Shown here: in pieces, positions 1-9,258 of the stretch
How the letters are laid out: every line of letters begins with the position of its first letter
Position numbering within the stretch: the first letter of the stretch is position 1
Source of the DNA: Clostridia bacterium
Lineage (GTDB): Bacteria; Bacillota; Clostridia; Christensenellales; Borkfalkiaceae
Assembly: GCA_900764105.1 (NCBI GenBank)
Contig: CAAFMS010000026.1
Coordinates: 62,001 to 126,000, forward strand
Direction: 5' to 3'
Length of the DNA: 64,000 bases
Program-made: the position numbers and the translations under genes
The notes under the pieces: model-generated
What the model saw: only the letters and a program-made list of their open reading frames with translations
The model's database searches: none
What the model was told of the DNA's origin: nothing

Positions 1-191
1 ATTACGACGGAGCGAACAGGCTGTTCGTACTCGCTTCGACGAGTTTACAGATTATTCCGACGACGGTTATCGCCCTTCGTCAGACTTTTTCCTCAGCCGC
101 TCCCGCCGTGATTTTTTTACCATCTCTCCTCTCTTCTCTCGTCTGTACCGCCGTCGGACTTGCCCTTTCGTTTATTTTCGGAAAAAGATGA
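1..191 (+). CDS. spmA: Spore maturation protein A, C-terminal end (partial)
   Basis: The reading frame is open from the left edge to a TGA at 189-191 and gives about 62 residues. The visible part has the ST-LQIIPTTVIALRQTFSSA stretch typical of SpmA and a final hydrophobic segment. SpmA and SpmB are paired nucleoside-recognition ('gate') domain membrane proteins needed for spore core dehydration in Bacillus. The stop overlaps the spmB start (ATGA), so the two are translationally coupled. The 5' part of the gene lies outside the window. Confidence 0.85.
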   Translation, partial: YDGANRLFVLASTSLQIIPTTVIALRQTFSSAAPAVIFLPSLLSSLVCTAVGLALSFIFGKR

Positions 192-703
192 AACTCGTAT
201 CTCTCGTTATCCCGATAGTTTTTTTGCTTGTAACGATTTTCGCCCTTTTCAAAAAGGTGAAAATTTACGATTCGTTCGCTAAGGGAGCGGCGAAAGGACT
301 ATCTACCGTCTACTCCGTTTTTCCTTATCTCGTCGCCATTTTCGTAATGACCGAACTGTTTTCGCAAAGCGGGATTTCCGATAAATTCATAGCGTTAATT
401 TCGCCCGTTTTCTCATTTCTGAAAATACCGTCGGAAATCGCTCCGCTCGTCGTTTTAAAACCGTTTTCTGGAGGGGGAAGTCTTGCGATGCTCAGCGATA
501 TTTACGAAAAATACGGCGTTGACAGTTTTATTTCTCTATGCGCTTCGACGGTTTACGGCTCGTCGGAGACGATTTTTTATATCTCTGCCGTATATTTTTC
601 CGAAGTCAAAGAAAAAAAGTTGGCGAAGCCGATTTTTATATCGCTTTCGTCAACTTTGATTTCAACTGTTTTCGCCTGCTTTATTTGCAGATTGTTTTAT
701 TAG
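188..703 (+). CDS. spmB: Spore maturation protein B
   Basis: The protein has 171 residues, close to the usual SpmB length. It is an integral membrane protein with hydrophobic segments near residues 3-20, 42-60, 70-90 and 150-168, and it carries the conserved KPFSGGGSLAML and YGSSETIFY motifs of the SpmB/nucleoside-recognition family. It is thought to act with SpmA in the developing spore to lower core water and raise heat resistance. The ATG overlaps the spmA stop by the ATGA arrangement, and no separate ribosome site is needed. The 3' end runs tail to tail into the minus-strand MFS gene, sharing 4 bases, with no terminator between them. Confidence 0.9.
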   Translation: MKLVSLVIPIVFLLVTIFALFKKVKIYDSFAKGAAKGLSTVYSVFPYLVAIFVMTELFSQSGISDKFIALISPVFSFLKIPSEIAPLVVLKPFSGGGSLAMLSDIYEKYGVDSFISLCASTVYGSSETIFYISAVYFSEVKEKKLAKPIFISLSSTLISTVFACFICRLFY

Positions 704-2436
704 TCTCCGACGTCGAGATGTTCGATCATTCTCTTGCTCTCCACGGGTTTGCTGTCGCCGTGTTTTACGAAAATCATAGTGATAAACGCAAGAGCAACCG
801 CTATCGCGGCGTAATAGAACAAGGGTCTCATACTTCCCGCGAGTTCCATTATCCCGCCCGATAAAATGGGCGTTACTATCTGAGCCGCCATGGATGCCGT
901 ATAATAATATCCCGTGTATTTTCCGACGTCGCCGCCTTTCGCAAGTTCGACGACCATCGGGAAAGAGTTTACGTTAATCGTCGCCCAGCCTACTCCCGCC
1001 AAGGCGAACAAAACGTTAAGAAGCAAGCCCGAAGAACTTTCGTTCATAAAAGTCGCCCCGAAAAATGCCGCCGCGAGCAACGCAACGCCTATTAAAATAC
1101 TCTTTTTTCTGCCGATTTTGCGAGCGAGCATACCTACGGGTATATAGGAAATTATCGCCGCGGCCTGAGCGATAAGGAGCGTTGTATTGTAGTCCTTATG
1201 CAGAACGTTCATAGCGTAAAGCGAGTACTTTGACGTAACCGCGTTGTAGCCTATGTACCAAAGGGCAACCGAACAAAGTATCAGAATAAGGCTTGCAAGT
1301 TCCGATTTTGTAAGTTTTTTGTGCGAAGAAAGGTCTGTTTCCGCCTCTTCTTCCGTTTCGAGACCGTCTGCAACCGAGTTTCTCTCCATTTCTTCAACCC
1401 ATTTCGGTTCTCTGACCTTCCATATAAACATCAGAAGTCCGAATACCATCACGAGACACACCGCTCCTATAAACGGCGTGTAACTCATAAGTTGGTTGAA
1501 CGTCTTGCCCGTTTTAAATACTATTCCGAGTACCAGAACGAGCATACCGCCCGCCGTACCCATAAGGTTTATTATAGCGTTCGCCTGCGACCTTAAAGGC
1601 TTTTCGGTAACGTCCGGCATCAGCGCGACCGCTGGCGAACGGAAAGTCGCCATCGCGAAAAGCGTAATCAAAAGCAAAAAGGAAAAAAGAACGAGCGTTA
1701 CGGGATTTTCGGTCGTTTTCTCGTGAGCATACGCGCTGACTGACGGCGTTACGAGGTTTTTATAAGCGTTCGTAACGGAATCGACCTTGTTGCCGTCGGC
1801 GTCTTTATATACCGTCTTTCCGTTCTCGGTTTGAGCGGTAAGTACTTTATAAGTCTTAGTCGCTCTATCGTAAGCGTACGCCGTTTCGGGTTTGGAATGG
1901 TCGATATTATATTCGGCGTTTATATTCGAAAACCACTGCTTCGCTTTCGACTGTTCCTCTTCCGTTAAGTCTTTATAGAGTTTATTTGCGGTGATTTTTG
2001 CCGAATAGTCCTTTACGGTATACTTTTTCGGTTCTTCCTTGCCGACTATCGGGTCATATTCGGAATTTGTAATTTCGTAATTCTGTTCGAATAAGGTCTG
2101 ATAGCCGTCTTTCACGCCTTCGATTTTCGCAAGTTGAGCGTTGTCAGCGAACGTGAGACCGAAAAACGATATCACCGCGACGACCGTTCCCAAAACTATG
2201 TAAGGAGTACGCCTGCCGAACTTCGTTTTCGTCTTATCCGAAAGCGAGCCGAACAGAGGTAACATAAACAAAGCGATTACGTTGTCGAGAGACATCACCA
2301 CTCCCGACAGAGTCTGACTGAGACCGAATATATTTACGAGCATCATAGGAACGATGCTGTCGTAAGCCTGCCAGAACGCGCATATCAGAAAGAACGCGAA
2401 GCCCACGAATAAAGTTTTCTTATAGTTAAGTTTCAT
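700..2436 (-). CDS. MFS transporter, GPH/SLC45-like sugar cation symporter
   Basis: The protein has 578 residues from the ATG at 2436; the GTG three codons upstream is less likely because a GGTGG box sits 5 nt before the ATG. About 12 hydrophobic segments are visible. The N-terminal half has a GSLSDKTKTKFGRRTP loop between TM2 and TM3, which is the GPH/SLC45 signature, and a second GRKK loop follows in the C half. Between TM3 (ends near residue 100) and the next hydrophobic segment (near 245) lies a polar insert of about 140 residues rich in K, E, T and Y, probably outside the cell. The substrate is unknown; a sugar or glycoside is inferred from the family. It is the last gene of the dgt-dnaG-rpoD run. 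Confidence 0.8.
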   Translation of the reverse strand: MKLNYKKTLFVGFAFFLICAFWQAYDSIVPMMLVNIFGLSQTLSGVVMSLDNVIALFMLPLFGSLSDKTKTKFGRRTPYIVLGTVVAVISFFGLTFADNAQLAKIEGVKDGYQTLFEQNYEITNSEYDPIVGKEEPKKYTVKDYSAKITANKLYKDLTEEEQSKAKQWFSNINAEYNIDHSKPETAYAYDRATKTYKVLTAQTENGKTVYKDADGNKVDSVTNAYKNLVTPSVSAYAHEKTTENPVTLVLFSFLLLITLFAMATFRSPAVALMPDVTEKPLRSQANAIINLMGTAGGMLVLVLGIVFKTGKTFNQLMSYTPFIGAVCLVMVFGLLMFIWKVREPKWVEEMERNSVADGLETEEEAETDLSSHKKLTKSELASLILILCSVALWYIGYNAVTSKYSLYAMNVLHKDYNTTLLIAQAAAIISYIPVGMLARKIGRKKSILIGVALLAAAFFGATFMNESSSGLLLNVLFALAGVGWATINVNSFPMVVELAKGGDVGKYTGYYYTASMAAQIVTPILSGGIMELAGSMRPLFYYAAIAVALAFITMIFVKHGDSKPVESKRMIEHLDVGD

Positions 2437-2460
2437 CTTTTCCACCGCTTATCGAATAGG

Positions 2461-3174
2461 TTATTTCGCTTCGATATAATACACAAGTCTGTGGCAGGAC
2501 TCGCACTCTACTATACTTCCCTTTTTCAAACTTCCGAAGTCCGCCATCGGAAATTCCGTTCCGCACCTGCTGCAATGCGGTTTCTTTCCGAATACCTGCA
2601 CGGGGTAAAGGACGGGGAAAATTTTATCTTTCCGCTTCGACTTGTACAGGGTCATCTCCTCTTCGGGTATTTTCTTTTCAATCTTCGCAAGTTCCGCTTT
2701 TATTGTCTTTATCTCCGATTCTTTCGAAGCCTTTAACTCGTTGTACTTAGGGGCGTATTCCGCTAAAACGGCGTTCGCCTCCTTCGTCTTCGCCTTCAAC
2801 TGCGAAAACTCCTTCAATACGGCGGCTATTTCCGCGCTTATACGGTCTACGGTTTTCGCAAGTCCGTCGATTTCGTCCACGAGAGTCTGCGATTTCTTTT
2901 TAAGATAACCGAGTTGTTCGAGATCGGTGTATTCGTCCGAACCATCGTATTCTTTAAGTTGTTCGCACAAAGAATTTAACGCTTTGACGCATTCGGAATA
3001 ATTTGAAGAAAGGTCTTCTGCTCTCTTTTCCAGCGCCGCAACGCTGTCGTTCACGCTTTTTAGAAAGTTCTGAGCGGCAACCGCTTTCTTTCTCGCTTCG
3101 CTGCCCGAAATTTCCGTTTCGATTTCGCGAAGTCTGGTATCAACCTGTTGATATTCGAGTAATTGTTCTATCAT
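2461..3174 (-). CDS. Coiled-coil C4 zinc-ribbon protein (DUF164/CdsZ type)
   Basis: The protein has 237 residues. Residues 1-180 are almost entirely charged helical heptads and predict a long antiparallel coiled coil. The C-terminus is a zinc ribbon with CxxC pairs at about C201/C204 and C224/C227. This architecture matches the bacterial family often encoded beside nif3 and trmK in Bacillota; some members are reported as nucleic-acid-binding or putative primosome or translation factors, but the role here is unknown. A good ribosome site (AAGGAG) precedes the ATG. The gene follows nif3 by 21 nt in the same operon. Confidence 0.85.
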   Translation of the reverse strand: MIEQLLEYQQVDTRLREIETEISGSEARKKAVAAQNFLKSVNDSVAALEKRAEDLSSNYSECVKALNSLCEQLKEYDGSDEYTDLEQLGYLKKKSQTLVDEIDGLAKTVDRISAEIAAVLKEFSQLKAKTKEANAVLAEYAPKYNELKASKESEIKTIKAELAKIEKKIPEEEMTLYKSKRKDKIFPVLYPVQVFGKKPHCSRCGTEFPMADFGSLKKGSIVECESCHRLVYYIEAK

Positions 3175-3195
3175 ATCTTTACTCCTTCCCTCGGC

Positions 3196-3966
3196 TCAGA
3201 TAAATCTATCGTCGTCGAAGAAATATATTTTAACGTTTTTTAATTTTTCCCGCATTTTATCGGAATATATTTTCATACCGTAATTTTCGGTCGCGTAATG
3301 CGTACAAGCCATCACTTTCAAGCCGTTTTCGACGCATCTTAAAAGAATATGGTGAGGAATATCCGCCGAAACGACCGTATCCGCTCTTTCGTTTATCGCG
3401 ATTTCGACTTCCTCGTCGCCGAGTCCCGCTCCGCAAAAGGAAGCGACTCTTCTGACTTCGCCGCTCAAATCGCCGTATGCGAATACTTTATCGCTACCGA
3501 AAGTCGTCTTATAATTTTCAATAAATTCTTTGAACTTACAGTTAATTTCGCTTATCCTTCCGTAGCCCTTGCCACCCCCGAAATCGTCGGTAATCTTTAC
3601 GATTTTGCCGCCTAACCCTTTCGCGAGACAATAGTCGATACCGTATTTCGCCGCGTCGAGATTAAGGTGCGTGGAAACCACGCCCAAACCGCAATTCGCC
3701 GCCGTTAAAAGCGGACTTTTTGCCGAAAGATTTTTAATCGGACGATATATCGCCGGATGATGCGTGACTATCGCTTCGCAGTTGTTCTGCAAGGCGTTTT
3801 CCACGCTTTTATTTGTCAAATCGAGGCAGAAAAGAACGCTTTTTACATCCTTTGTCGTATCTATGATTATTCCGCTGTTGTCGTAGCCGCCGCGTTCGAT
3901 AAACTTCTGCGACAGTTCGATAGGAGCGTAATTATACAATTCTTCGACAAGTTCCCTGAATTTCAT
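3196..3966 (-). CDS. Nif3-like dinuclear metal-centre protein (YqfO family)
   Basis: The protein has 256 residues, the short form that lacks the PII-like insert of Bacillus YqfO. Metal-binding motifs are visible: THHPAIYRP near residue 68, STHLNLDAA near residue 98, and the C-terminal HYATENYGMK with its His and Glu ligands. Family members form hexameric toroids with two metal ions per subunit. GTP cyclohydrolase I type 2 activity has been proposed for some, but the cellular role remains unsettled. The start overlaps the trmK stop by 4 nt, so it is probably translated by coupling. The trmK-nif3 pair is a conserved Gram-positive neighbourhood. Confidence 0.9.
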   Translation of the reverse strand: MKFRELVEELYNYAPIELSQKFIERGGYDNSGIIIDTTKDVKSVLFCLDLTNKSVENALQNNCEAIVTHHPAIYRPIKNLSAKSPLLTAANCGLGVVSTHLNLDAAKYGIDYCLAKGLGGKIVKITDDFGGGKGYGRISEINCKFKEFIENYKTTFGSDKVFAYGDLSGEVRRVASFCGAGLGDEEVEIAINERADTVVSADIPHHILLRCVENGLKVMACTHYATENYGMKIYSDKMREKLKNVKIYFFDDDRFI

Positions 3967-4616
3967 ATAATAATTTCCTTGTATTTTTCGAGCCTTGCGG
4001 TAAGCGTCGCTTTGTCGCCGTCTTTGGCGTTCGCCGCGGCTTCCTCGAAAACCTTTATTTTGCTTTCGATCAGTTTTTTGAAATCATCGCTCTTCTCTTT
4101 GAGATTATCTCTGCCGAAAGCGAGTTCGTCGGCGGTATAGGCTTCGGTTGTAACGCCTTTTTCGGCGACAATCACGTCGTAAAACTTTCCGCCGTCCTCT
4201 ATCGTGTAGTCCCTGACTATGCCGTAGCCGCTTACAATCAGCTTCCGTCTCAGTTCTTCGGAGTGTTTCATCGGTTGCAGAACGAGCCTTTTCGGCGTAA
4301 ACGTTCTTCTTGTCAAAAAACTTGCGATAAGCCGTCCGCCCATACCTGCGACGACCGCTTGGTCTACCCTCGGAAGAGAGTCGAACCCGTCGGAAACTAT
4401 CGCTTCGTACTGCCCCGAATATCTCAATTTAAGCCTGTCGTCGGCTTTTTTAAGACATTTTTCGGAGACGTCGGAGATTATTACCTTATCGCACAGTTTC
4501 GAGTATAACACCGCTTCCGCGATATACCCGTGGTCGCAACCTACGTCCGCAAACGAGCCGCCTTTTTTGATTTCGCCGAACAATACCGACTGCCTTTTCG
4601 TCAAAAAATCAGTCAA
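3963..4616 (-). CDS. trmK: tRNA (adenine(22)-N1)-methyltransferase
   Basis: The protein has 217 residues. The SAM-binding motif I is DVGCDHGYIAEAV near residue 23, followed by an acidic loop IISDVSEKCL. A characteristic VAGMGGRLI motif lies near residue 88 and a C-terminal charged coiled coil follows, as in TrmK. It methylates N1 of A22 in tRNA D-loops. The start is a TTG at 4616 that overlaps the rpoD stop by 8 nt and has an AAAGGAC box 4 nt upstream. Its place directly after rpoD is conserved in Bacillota. Confidence 0.9.
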   Translation of the reverse strand: MTDFLTKRQSVLFGEIKKGGSFADVGCDHGYIAEAVLYSKLCDKVIISDVSEKCLKKADDRLKLRYSGQYEAIVSDGFDSLPRVDQAVVAGMGGRLIASFLTRRTFTPKRLVLQPMKHSEELRRKLIVSGYGIVRDYTIEDGGKFYDVIVAEKGVTTEAYTADELAFGRDNLKEKSDDFKKLIESKIKVFEEAAANAKDGDKATLTARLEKYKEIII

Positions 4617-5664
4617 TGAAGTCCTTTAACCTCTTGCTTCTCGTCGGGTGACGGAGTTTTCTGAGCGCTTTCGCTTCGATTTGTCTTATTCTTTCTCTCG
4701 TTACGTTAAATTCTTTGCCGACTTCTTCGAGCGTTCTCGGTTTTCCGTCGTCGATACCGTAACGAAGCCTCAATACCTTTTCTTCGCGGGGCGTGAGAGA
4801 ATCGAGTACGTTTATAAGTTGCTCTTTGAGCATATTGCCCGCAACGACGTCCGTAGGAGCCGCGCTCTGCTCGTCCTCGATAAAGTCGCCCAAATGACTG
4901 TCCTCTTCCTCGCCGATAGGAGTTTCGAGCGATACGGGGTCCTGCGCGATTTTCTGAATCTCGATTACCCTCGATTCGGGTATTCCCATTTCTTTCGCTA
5001 TCTCTTCGGGAGTGGGTTCTCTGCCGTATTCCTGCAATAACAGTCTCGATACTCTGCCGACTTTATTGATGGTTTCGACCATGTGAACGGGGATTCTTAT
5101 CGTTCTCGCCTGATCGGCGATCGCCCTCGTGATGGCTTGTCTTATCCACCACGTTGCGTAAGTCGAGAATTTGAAACCTTTCTGATAATCGAATTTTTCG
5201 ACGGCTTTCATAAGCCCGAGGTTGCCCTCCTGAATAAGGTCGAGGAACTGCATACCTCTGCCGACGTATCTCTTCGCTATCGAAACGACAAGCCTTAAAT
5301 TCGCTTCCGAAAGACAACGTTTCGCGTCCTCGTCTCCGTCCATCATCTGCTTGGCGAGGTTAATTTCGTCGTCTGCCGATAAAAGCGGAACTTTACCTAT
5401 ATCTTTGAGATACATTTTGACGGGGTCGTCCATACTTATCTCTTTGATAATCTGTTCGTATAAGTCCTTGTCTTTTTCGTAGTCGTCTATTATTCTTATA
5501 TTGTTCTCTTCGAGCGCCTTGTAGATTTCGTCGATCTGGTTGGCGTCCGCGTCGATTTTGTCGAGTCTGTCGCACAGCGCGTCCGAACCTATAGACCCTT
5601 TGGTTTTATAGTCGCTTATAATAGAGTCTATCGTCTGTTTTAATTGTTCGTCGGTTATTGCCAT
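4609..5664 (-). CDS. rpoD: Primary RNA polymerase sigma factor (sigma A/sigma 70)
   Basis: The protein has 351 residues, close to other Gram-positive primary sigma factors. A short N-terminal acidic region 1.1 is present (about residues 1-75). Region 2 contains LIQEGNLGLMKAVEKFDY and the -10-recognition helix TYATWWIRQAITRAI. Region 4 ends in VTRERIRQIEAKALRKLR, which reads the -35 box. This gene should set the promoter consensus TTGACA-17-TATAAT that recurs in the window. It follows dnaG by 16 nt with a strong GGAGG box, the dnaG-rpoD order typical of Bacillota. Confidence 0.97.
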   Translation of the reverse strand: MAITDEQLKQTIDSIISDYKTKGSIGSDALCDRLDKIDADANQIDEIYKALEENNIRIIDDYEKDKDLYEQIIKEISMDDPVKMYLKDIGKVPLLSADDEINLAKQMMDGDEDAKRCLSEANLRLVVSIAKRYVGRGMQFLDLIQEGNLGLMKAVEKFDYQKGFKFSTYATWWIRQAITRAIADQARTIRIPVHMVETINKVGRVSRLLLQEYGREPTPEEIAKEMGIPESRVIEIQKIAQDPVSLETPIGEEEDSHLGDFIEDEQSAAPTDVVAGNMLKEQLINVLDSLTPREEKVLRLRYGIDDGKPRTLEEVGKEFNVTRERIRQIEAKALRKLRHPTRSKRLKDFID

Positions 5665-5680
5665 TGCCTTTTTTCCTCCG

Positions 5681-7471
5681 TTAAAGTTTATTGCTTTCCT
5701 TGGTCAAATCGGATATAGTCCCGATAAGTTCTCTTCTCTTCGATAAGTCCGTTTCGTTGCGGTATGCCTCGCCGAGAAGTTTCAGTTCCTTTTCTATATC
5801 GTCTTTTCTTATTATTGCCGAGCAGTCCTTAAAATATTTCTCTTCGCCGTCCGAGCCGTACACGTTGTCGCCCGAGGACAACACGGCGTTGAACTCGACG
5901 AGTTCGTTTTCGTCGAAAAGCCCCGCGACGGACGACGGAAAAATCTCTTTGCCGTTACCCTTACTTTCCTCTATCGCCTCTACTATTTTCCCGTGAACGG
6001 GGTCGGAAAAATCTCTTCCGTATAAGTTGTAGTTTTTGGCGTAGGGCTTCCCTAAAAGTATCGAACAGAGAATAAACCTTTCGGCGTTTTTCACCCCGTC
6101 CTCGTCCAAATCCTTCGTAACGGTCTCGGGAGGCGTCTGAGCGTTGTCGCCCGCTACGACCTTGTCCGAATCTCTTTTCAAAGATTCGTAAGTCGTGTCC
6201 GTGTCTTTGCCGAGTTTTCTGAGCAAATCTTCCTTTATACTCTCGTTTTCGCATTCCGCGATGACCTTTATCGCTTCCGACAAGTATTTCCTTTTTTCGG
6301 AGAGGTTTTTGAGATTATACTCTTTTTTGAGGTTTTTAATCTTGAAATCGACGAGAGGCAGACTGTCGTCCAAAAGTTGTTCGTATGCTTCCGCGCCGAA
6401 TTTCTTTATCACGTCGTCGGGATCGAGACCGTCGGGAAGGCTGACCACTTTGACTTCGAGACCCTCTTTTTTAAGAATTTCGAGACCTCTTATAGTCGCT
6501 TTCTGTCCCGCGCCGTCGCCGTCGTAACTGATAAGTACGGTGTCGGCGTATCTCTTTAACATTCTCGCCTGCTCGACGGTAAGCGAAGTACCCATAGAAG
6601 CGACTACGTTGCGAAATCCCGCGTTGTACACGGATATGGCGTCCATATAACCCTCGACCATTATTATTCTCGTAAGTCCGTTAGTCGCTTTTTCCTTCTT
6701 TAAGTTGTTTATGTTGTAAAGCGTTCTGTTTTTAATGAAAAGGTCTGTTTCCTGCGTATTTTTATACTTCGCAAACTGCGGCTTCTTCTCTAAAAGCCTG
6801 CCGCCGAACGCTATTACGTTATTAAGGTTGTTGATAATGGGAATAATCAACCTGCCGCCCAAAGCGTCGAACAAAAAAGAAGAACCGTCCTCTTTCGTCT
6901 TTTTCTGACATACTCCGCATTTGAGCATCTCCTCTTCGGTATACCCCTTTTTACCGAGGTACTGAGGAAGAGAGTGGAAATCGAGCGACGCCCCTATTCC
7001 GAACGCCGTTACGGTTTTTCCGTCTATTCTCCTGTAAGCGATGTAATCGTTATGCGGTTTCGCCCTTTCGTCGCGGAGGTTGTGAACGTAAAACAACGCC
7101 GTGTCTTTCATCAATGACAACTGCCTGTCCCGAGTGTTTTTATCTTGACGGCGTCTTTCGTCGTCTCTTTTATCTTCGGGCATCGGCATACCCGCGTTTT
7201 CGGCGAGGTATCTGACCGCCCCGACGTAATCGAGGTTTTCCATGGTCATTACGAACGTTATCACGTCGCCGCCTCTGCCGCAACCGAAGCACTTGAAAAA
7301 CTGCCCCGATTCGTTCACCGTGAACGACGGAGTTTTTTCGGAATGTCCCGGCAAAGGACAGCATGCCCAATGACTTTTACCTTTCTTTTTAAGCACGCAA
7401 TATCTTCCGACGATATCTACTATGTTGTTTTTCTGTTTTAATTCTTCGATAAATTTTTCGTCGAACGCCAT
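5681..7471 (-). CDS. dnaG: DNA primase
   Basis: The protein has 596 residues, a normal DnaG length. The N-terminal CHC2 zinc finger is visible at about residues 37-70 with the pattern C-P-L-P-G-H...C-F-G-C, followed by EKTPSF. The TOPRIM domain near residues 265-345 has MVEGYMDAIS and ISYDGDGAGQKA. The C-terminal helical domain binds the replicative helicase DnaB/DnaC. It synthesises the RNA primers for replication. The start has an AGGGG site 6-7 nt upstream. It lies between dgt and rpoD in one operon. Confidence 0.97.
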   Translation of the reverse strand: MAFDEKFIEELKQKNNIVDIVGRYCVLKKKGKSHWACCPLPGHSEKTPSFTVNESGQFFKCFGCGRGGDVITFVMTMENLDYVGAVRYLAENAGMPMPEDKRDDERRRQDKNTRDRQLSLMKDTALFYVHNLRDERAKPHNDYIAYRRIDGKTVTAFGIGASLDFHSLPQYLGKKGYTEEEMLKCGVCQKKTKEDGSSFLFDALGGRLIIPIINNLNNVIAFGGRLLEKKPQFAKYKNTQETDLFIKNRTLYNINNLKKEKATNGLTRIIMVEGYMDAISVYNAGFRNVVASMGTSLTVEQARMLKRYADTVLISYDGDGAGQKATIRGLEILKKEGLEVKVVSLPDGLDPDDVIKKFGAEAYEQLLDDSLPLVDFKIKNLKKEYNLKNLSEKRKYLSEAIKVIAECENESIKEDLLRKLGKDTDTTYESLKRDSDKVVAGDNAQTPPETVTKDLDEDGVKNAERFILCSILLGKPYAKNYNLYGRDFSDPVHGKIVEAIEESKGNGKEIFPSSVAGLFDENELVEFNAVLSSGDNVYGSDGEEKYFKDCSAIIRKDDIEKELKLLGEAYRNETDLSKRRELIGTISDLTKESNKL

Positions 7472-7501
7472 TTTTACGCCCCTGCAATACTTAATCCGTT
7501 A

Positions 7502-8488
7502 TCACCGAAGTATAAAATTCTTCGGCACGAATATCTCCTCGAACGCGTACACCGCGTATCTGTCCGTCATACTCGAAAGATAGTCGGTAACGACGGTATC
7601 GATACTGAATTTTTCGAGCAGATTTCTGTAAAAATCGGGAAGTTTCTCGGGATTTTTTTTGAAATAATCGTACATAAGCCCGATCATCTCGCCCGCTTTT
7701 CCCTCTTCCGACCTCGCCGCGGGATCAACGTACACCTTATCGAACATAAAATCCCTCAGCCTTTCGGTCGCTTCCATTTTTTCTTTCTCCATAGTCACGG
7801 CGTTTTTGCCGATTGAATTTTTATATATGGAGAAAATCATATTGTTTATCCTTTCTCTCGAAGTCTTGCCTAAAATTTCGACTTCTTCTTTCGGTAAATC
7901 TTCTTCTTTTAGAATTCCCGCCCTTACGGCGTCGTCTATATCGTGATTTAAGTACGCTATTCTGTCGGATAAAGATACGACTTTACCCTCTAAGGTTTTC
8001 GGGTTACCGCTCTTTTTATGCTCGACTATCCCGTCTCTGACCTCGTAGGTAAGATTTAAATCTTCGAGTACGTCCACGACCCTTAAAGACTGCTTATTAT
8101 GCTCGAAACCGTCGGGATTGAGTCTGTTTAAAACCCTCTCGCCCGTATGTCCGAACGGGGTGTGTCCGAGGTCGTGTCCGAGCGCGATCGCTTCGGCTAA
8201 GTCCTCGTTCAAATCGAGGCTTCTCGCTATCGACCTCGCAATCTGAGCGACGTCCAAAGTATGCGTAAGTCTCGTCATATAATGATCGCCCTCGGGCGAG
8301 AAAAAGACTTGCGTTTTATTTTTCAGCCGTCTGAAAGCCTTCGAGTAGATAATTCTGTCTCTGTCTCTCTGGAATTCGGTACGCATAGGGCAAGGCTCTT
8401 CTTCCCTCATTCTGCCTTTCGTTTTATCCGAAAAGGTAGCGTAAGGAGAAAAGAACTGCTTTTCTTTCAAAAAGGTAATCTCTTTCAT
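7502..8488 (-). CDS. dgt: Deoxyguanosinetriphosphate triphosphohydrolase-like protein
   Basis: The protein has 328 residues from the ATG at 8488, which has AGGAG 7 nt upstream; a TTG two codons further up is less likely. The HD-domain metal motif is complete: H in RLTHTLDVAQ, then HD in IALGHDLGHTPFGH, and a later D in SLSDRIAYLNHDIDD. The family removes triphosphate from dNTPs to adjust the nucleotide pool. The upstream position next to dnaG and rpoD is a common clostridial order. The length fits the shorter type found in Gram-positive bacteria rather than the 500-residue E. coli Dgt. Confidence 0.92.
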   Translation of the reverse strand: MKEITFLKEKQFFSPYATFSDKTKGRMREEEPCPMRTEFQRDRDRIIYSKAFRRLKNKTQVFFSPEGDHYMTRLTHTLDVAQIARSIARSLDLNEDLAEAIALGHDLGHTPFGHTGERVLNRLNPDGFEHNKQSLRVVDVLEDLNLTYEVRDGIVEHKKSGNPKTLEGKVVSLSDRIAYLNHDIDDAVRAGILKEEDLPKEEVEILGKTSRERINNMIFSIYKNSIGKNAVTMEKEKMEATERLRDFMFDKVYVDPAARSEEGKAGEMIGLMYDYFKKNPEKLPDFYRNLLEKFSIDTVVTDYLSSMTDRYAVYAFEEIFVPKNFILR

Positions 8489-8524
8489 ACTCAAACTCCT
8501 ACCATATAGAATTTTAAATTGCTT

Positions 8525-9238
8525 CTAAATTACTTCGCCACCCGATACGTTTAAAACTTCGCCCGTGACGAACGAACCTTTGTCCGCAAGATAATACGCC
8601 GCTTCCGCTACGTCCTCGGGCGTTCCGAATCTTCCGAGCGGTATGTCGCCGAGTATCTCTTTTCTGTCCTCTTCTCCGAACGATTTGTTCATTTTTGTAT
8701 CGATAAATCCCGGAGCGACCGCGTTTACCCTCACTCCCGCGGCGGCGTATTCCTTCGCTATAGACTTCGTAAAACCTATAATCGCCGCTTTCGTCGAGGA
8801 ATACAACGCCTCGCACGACGCGCCGCATATACCCCACATAGAGGAAACGTTGACTATATTCCCCTTGCTTTCGATAAGACGAGGCAACGCTTCTTTCGTA
8901 CAGTTAAACACGCCTTTTACGTTCACCGAAAAGATTTTATCGAATTCCTCTTCCGAGCAATCGAGCAACGTTTTTATCGGCAAGGCTACGCCTGCGTTAT
9001 TGACAAGCGCGTCGATTTTTTTATAGTACGCGAAAAATTCGTTCGTCGCTTTTCTTACCGAACGAATATCTCTCACGTCGATTTCAATCGCCGCGCCGCC
9101 CGTCTCGGCGGCTATTTCGCGCGCTTTTTTCTCGGACGACAGGTAGCCGACGCCGACGAAGTAACCGTTTGCCGCAAACTTGCGGCATATCGCCTCGCCG
9201 ATACCGCCCGCCCCGCCCGTTACGAGTACGGTTTTCAT
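8525..9238 (-). CDS. SDR-family NAD(P)-dependent oxidoreductase (FabG-like)
   Basis: The protein has 237 residues. The Rossmann motif is VTGGAGGIGEAI at the N-terminus, the NNAG motif is near residue 87, and the catalytic Ser (NIVNVSSMWG) and YSSTK (Tyr-x-x-x-Lys) are in place. The C-terminus has the FabG-like LNVSGGEVI. It may be a 3-oxoacyl-ACP reductase or another sugar/alcohol dehydrogenase; no fatty-acid genes are adjacent, so the substrate is unresolved. No ribosome site is visible before the ATG, which sits 8 nt after a TATAAT box, so the mRNA may be leaderless. dgt starts 36 nt downstream. Confidence 0.85.
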   Translation of the reverse strand: MKTVLVTGGAGGIGEAICRKFAANGYFVGVGYLSSEKKAREIAAETGGAAIEIDVRDIRSVRKATNEFFAYYKKIDALVNNAGVALPIKTLLDCSEEEFDKIFSVNVKGVFNCTKEALPRLIESKGNIVNVSSMWGICGASCEALYSSTKAAIIGFTKSIAKEYAAAGVRVNAVAPGFIDTKMNKSFGEEDRKEILGDIPLGRFGTPEDVAEAAYYLADKGSFVTGEVLNVSGGEVI

Positions 9239-9246
9239 TATAAGTA

Positions 9247-9252
9247 ATTATA
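9247..9252 (-). promoter_or_regulatory. Possible -10 box just before the SDR start codon
   Basis: TATAAT reads on the minus strand with only 8 nt between it and the ATG at 9238. There is no convincing -35 at 16-18 nt, and the box lies just after the efp terminator hairpin. If used, transcription would start at or within 1-2 nt of the ATG. Confidence 0.35.
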
Positions 9253-9258
9253 CAAAAT

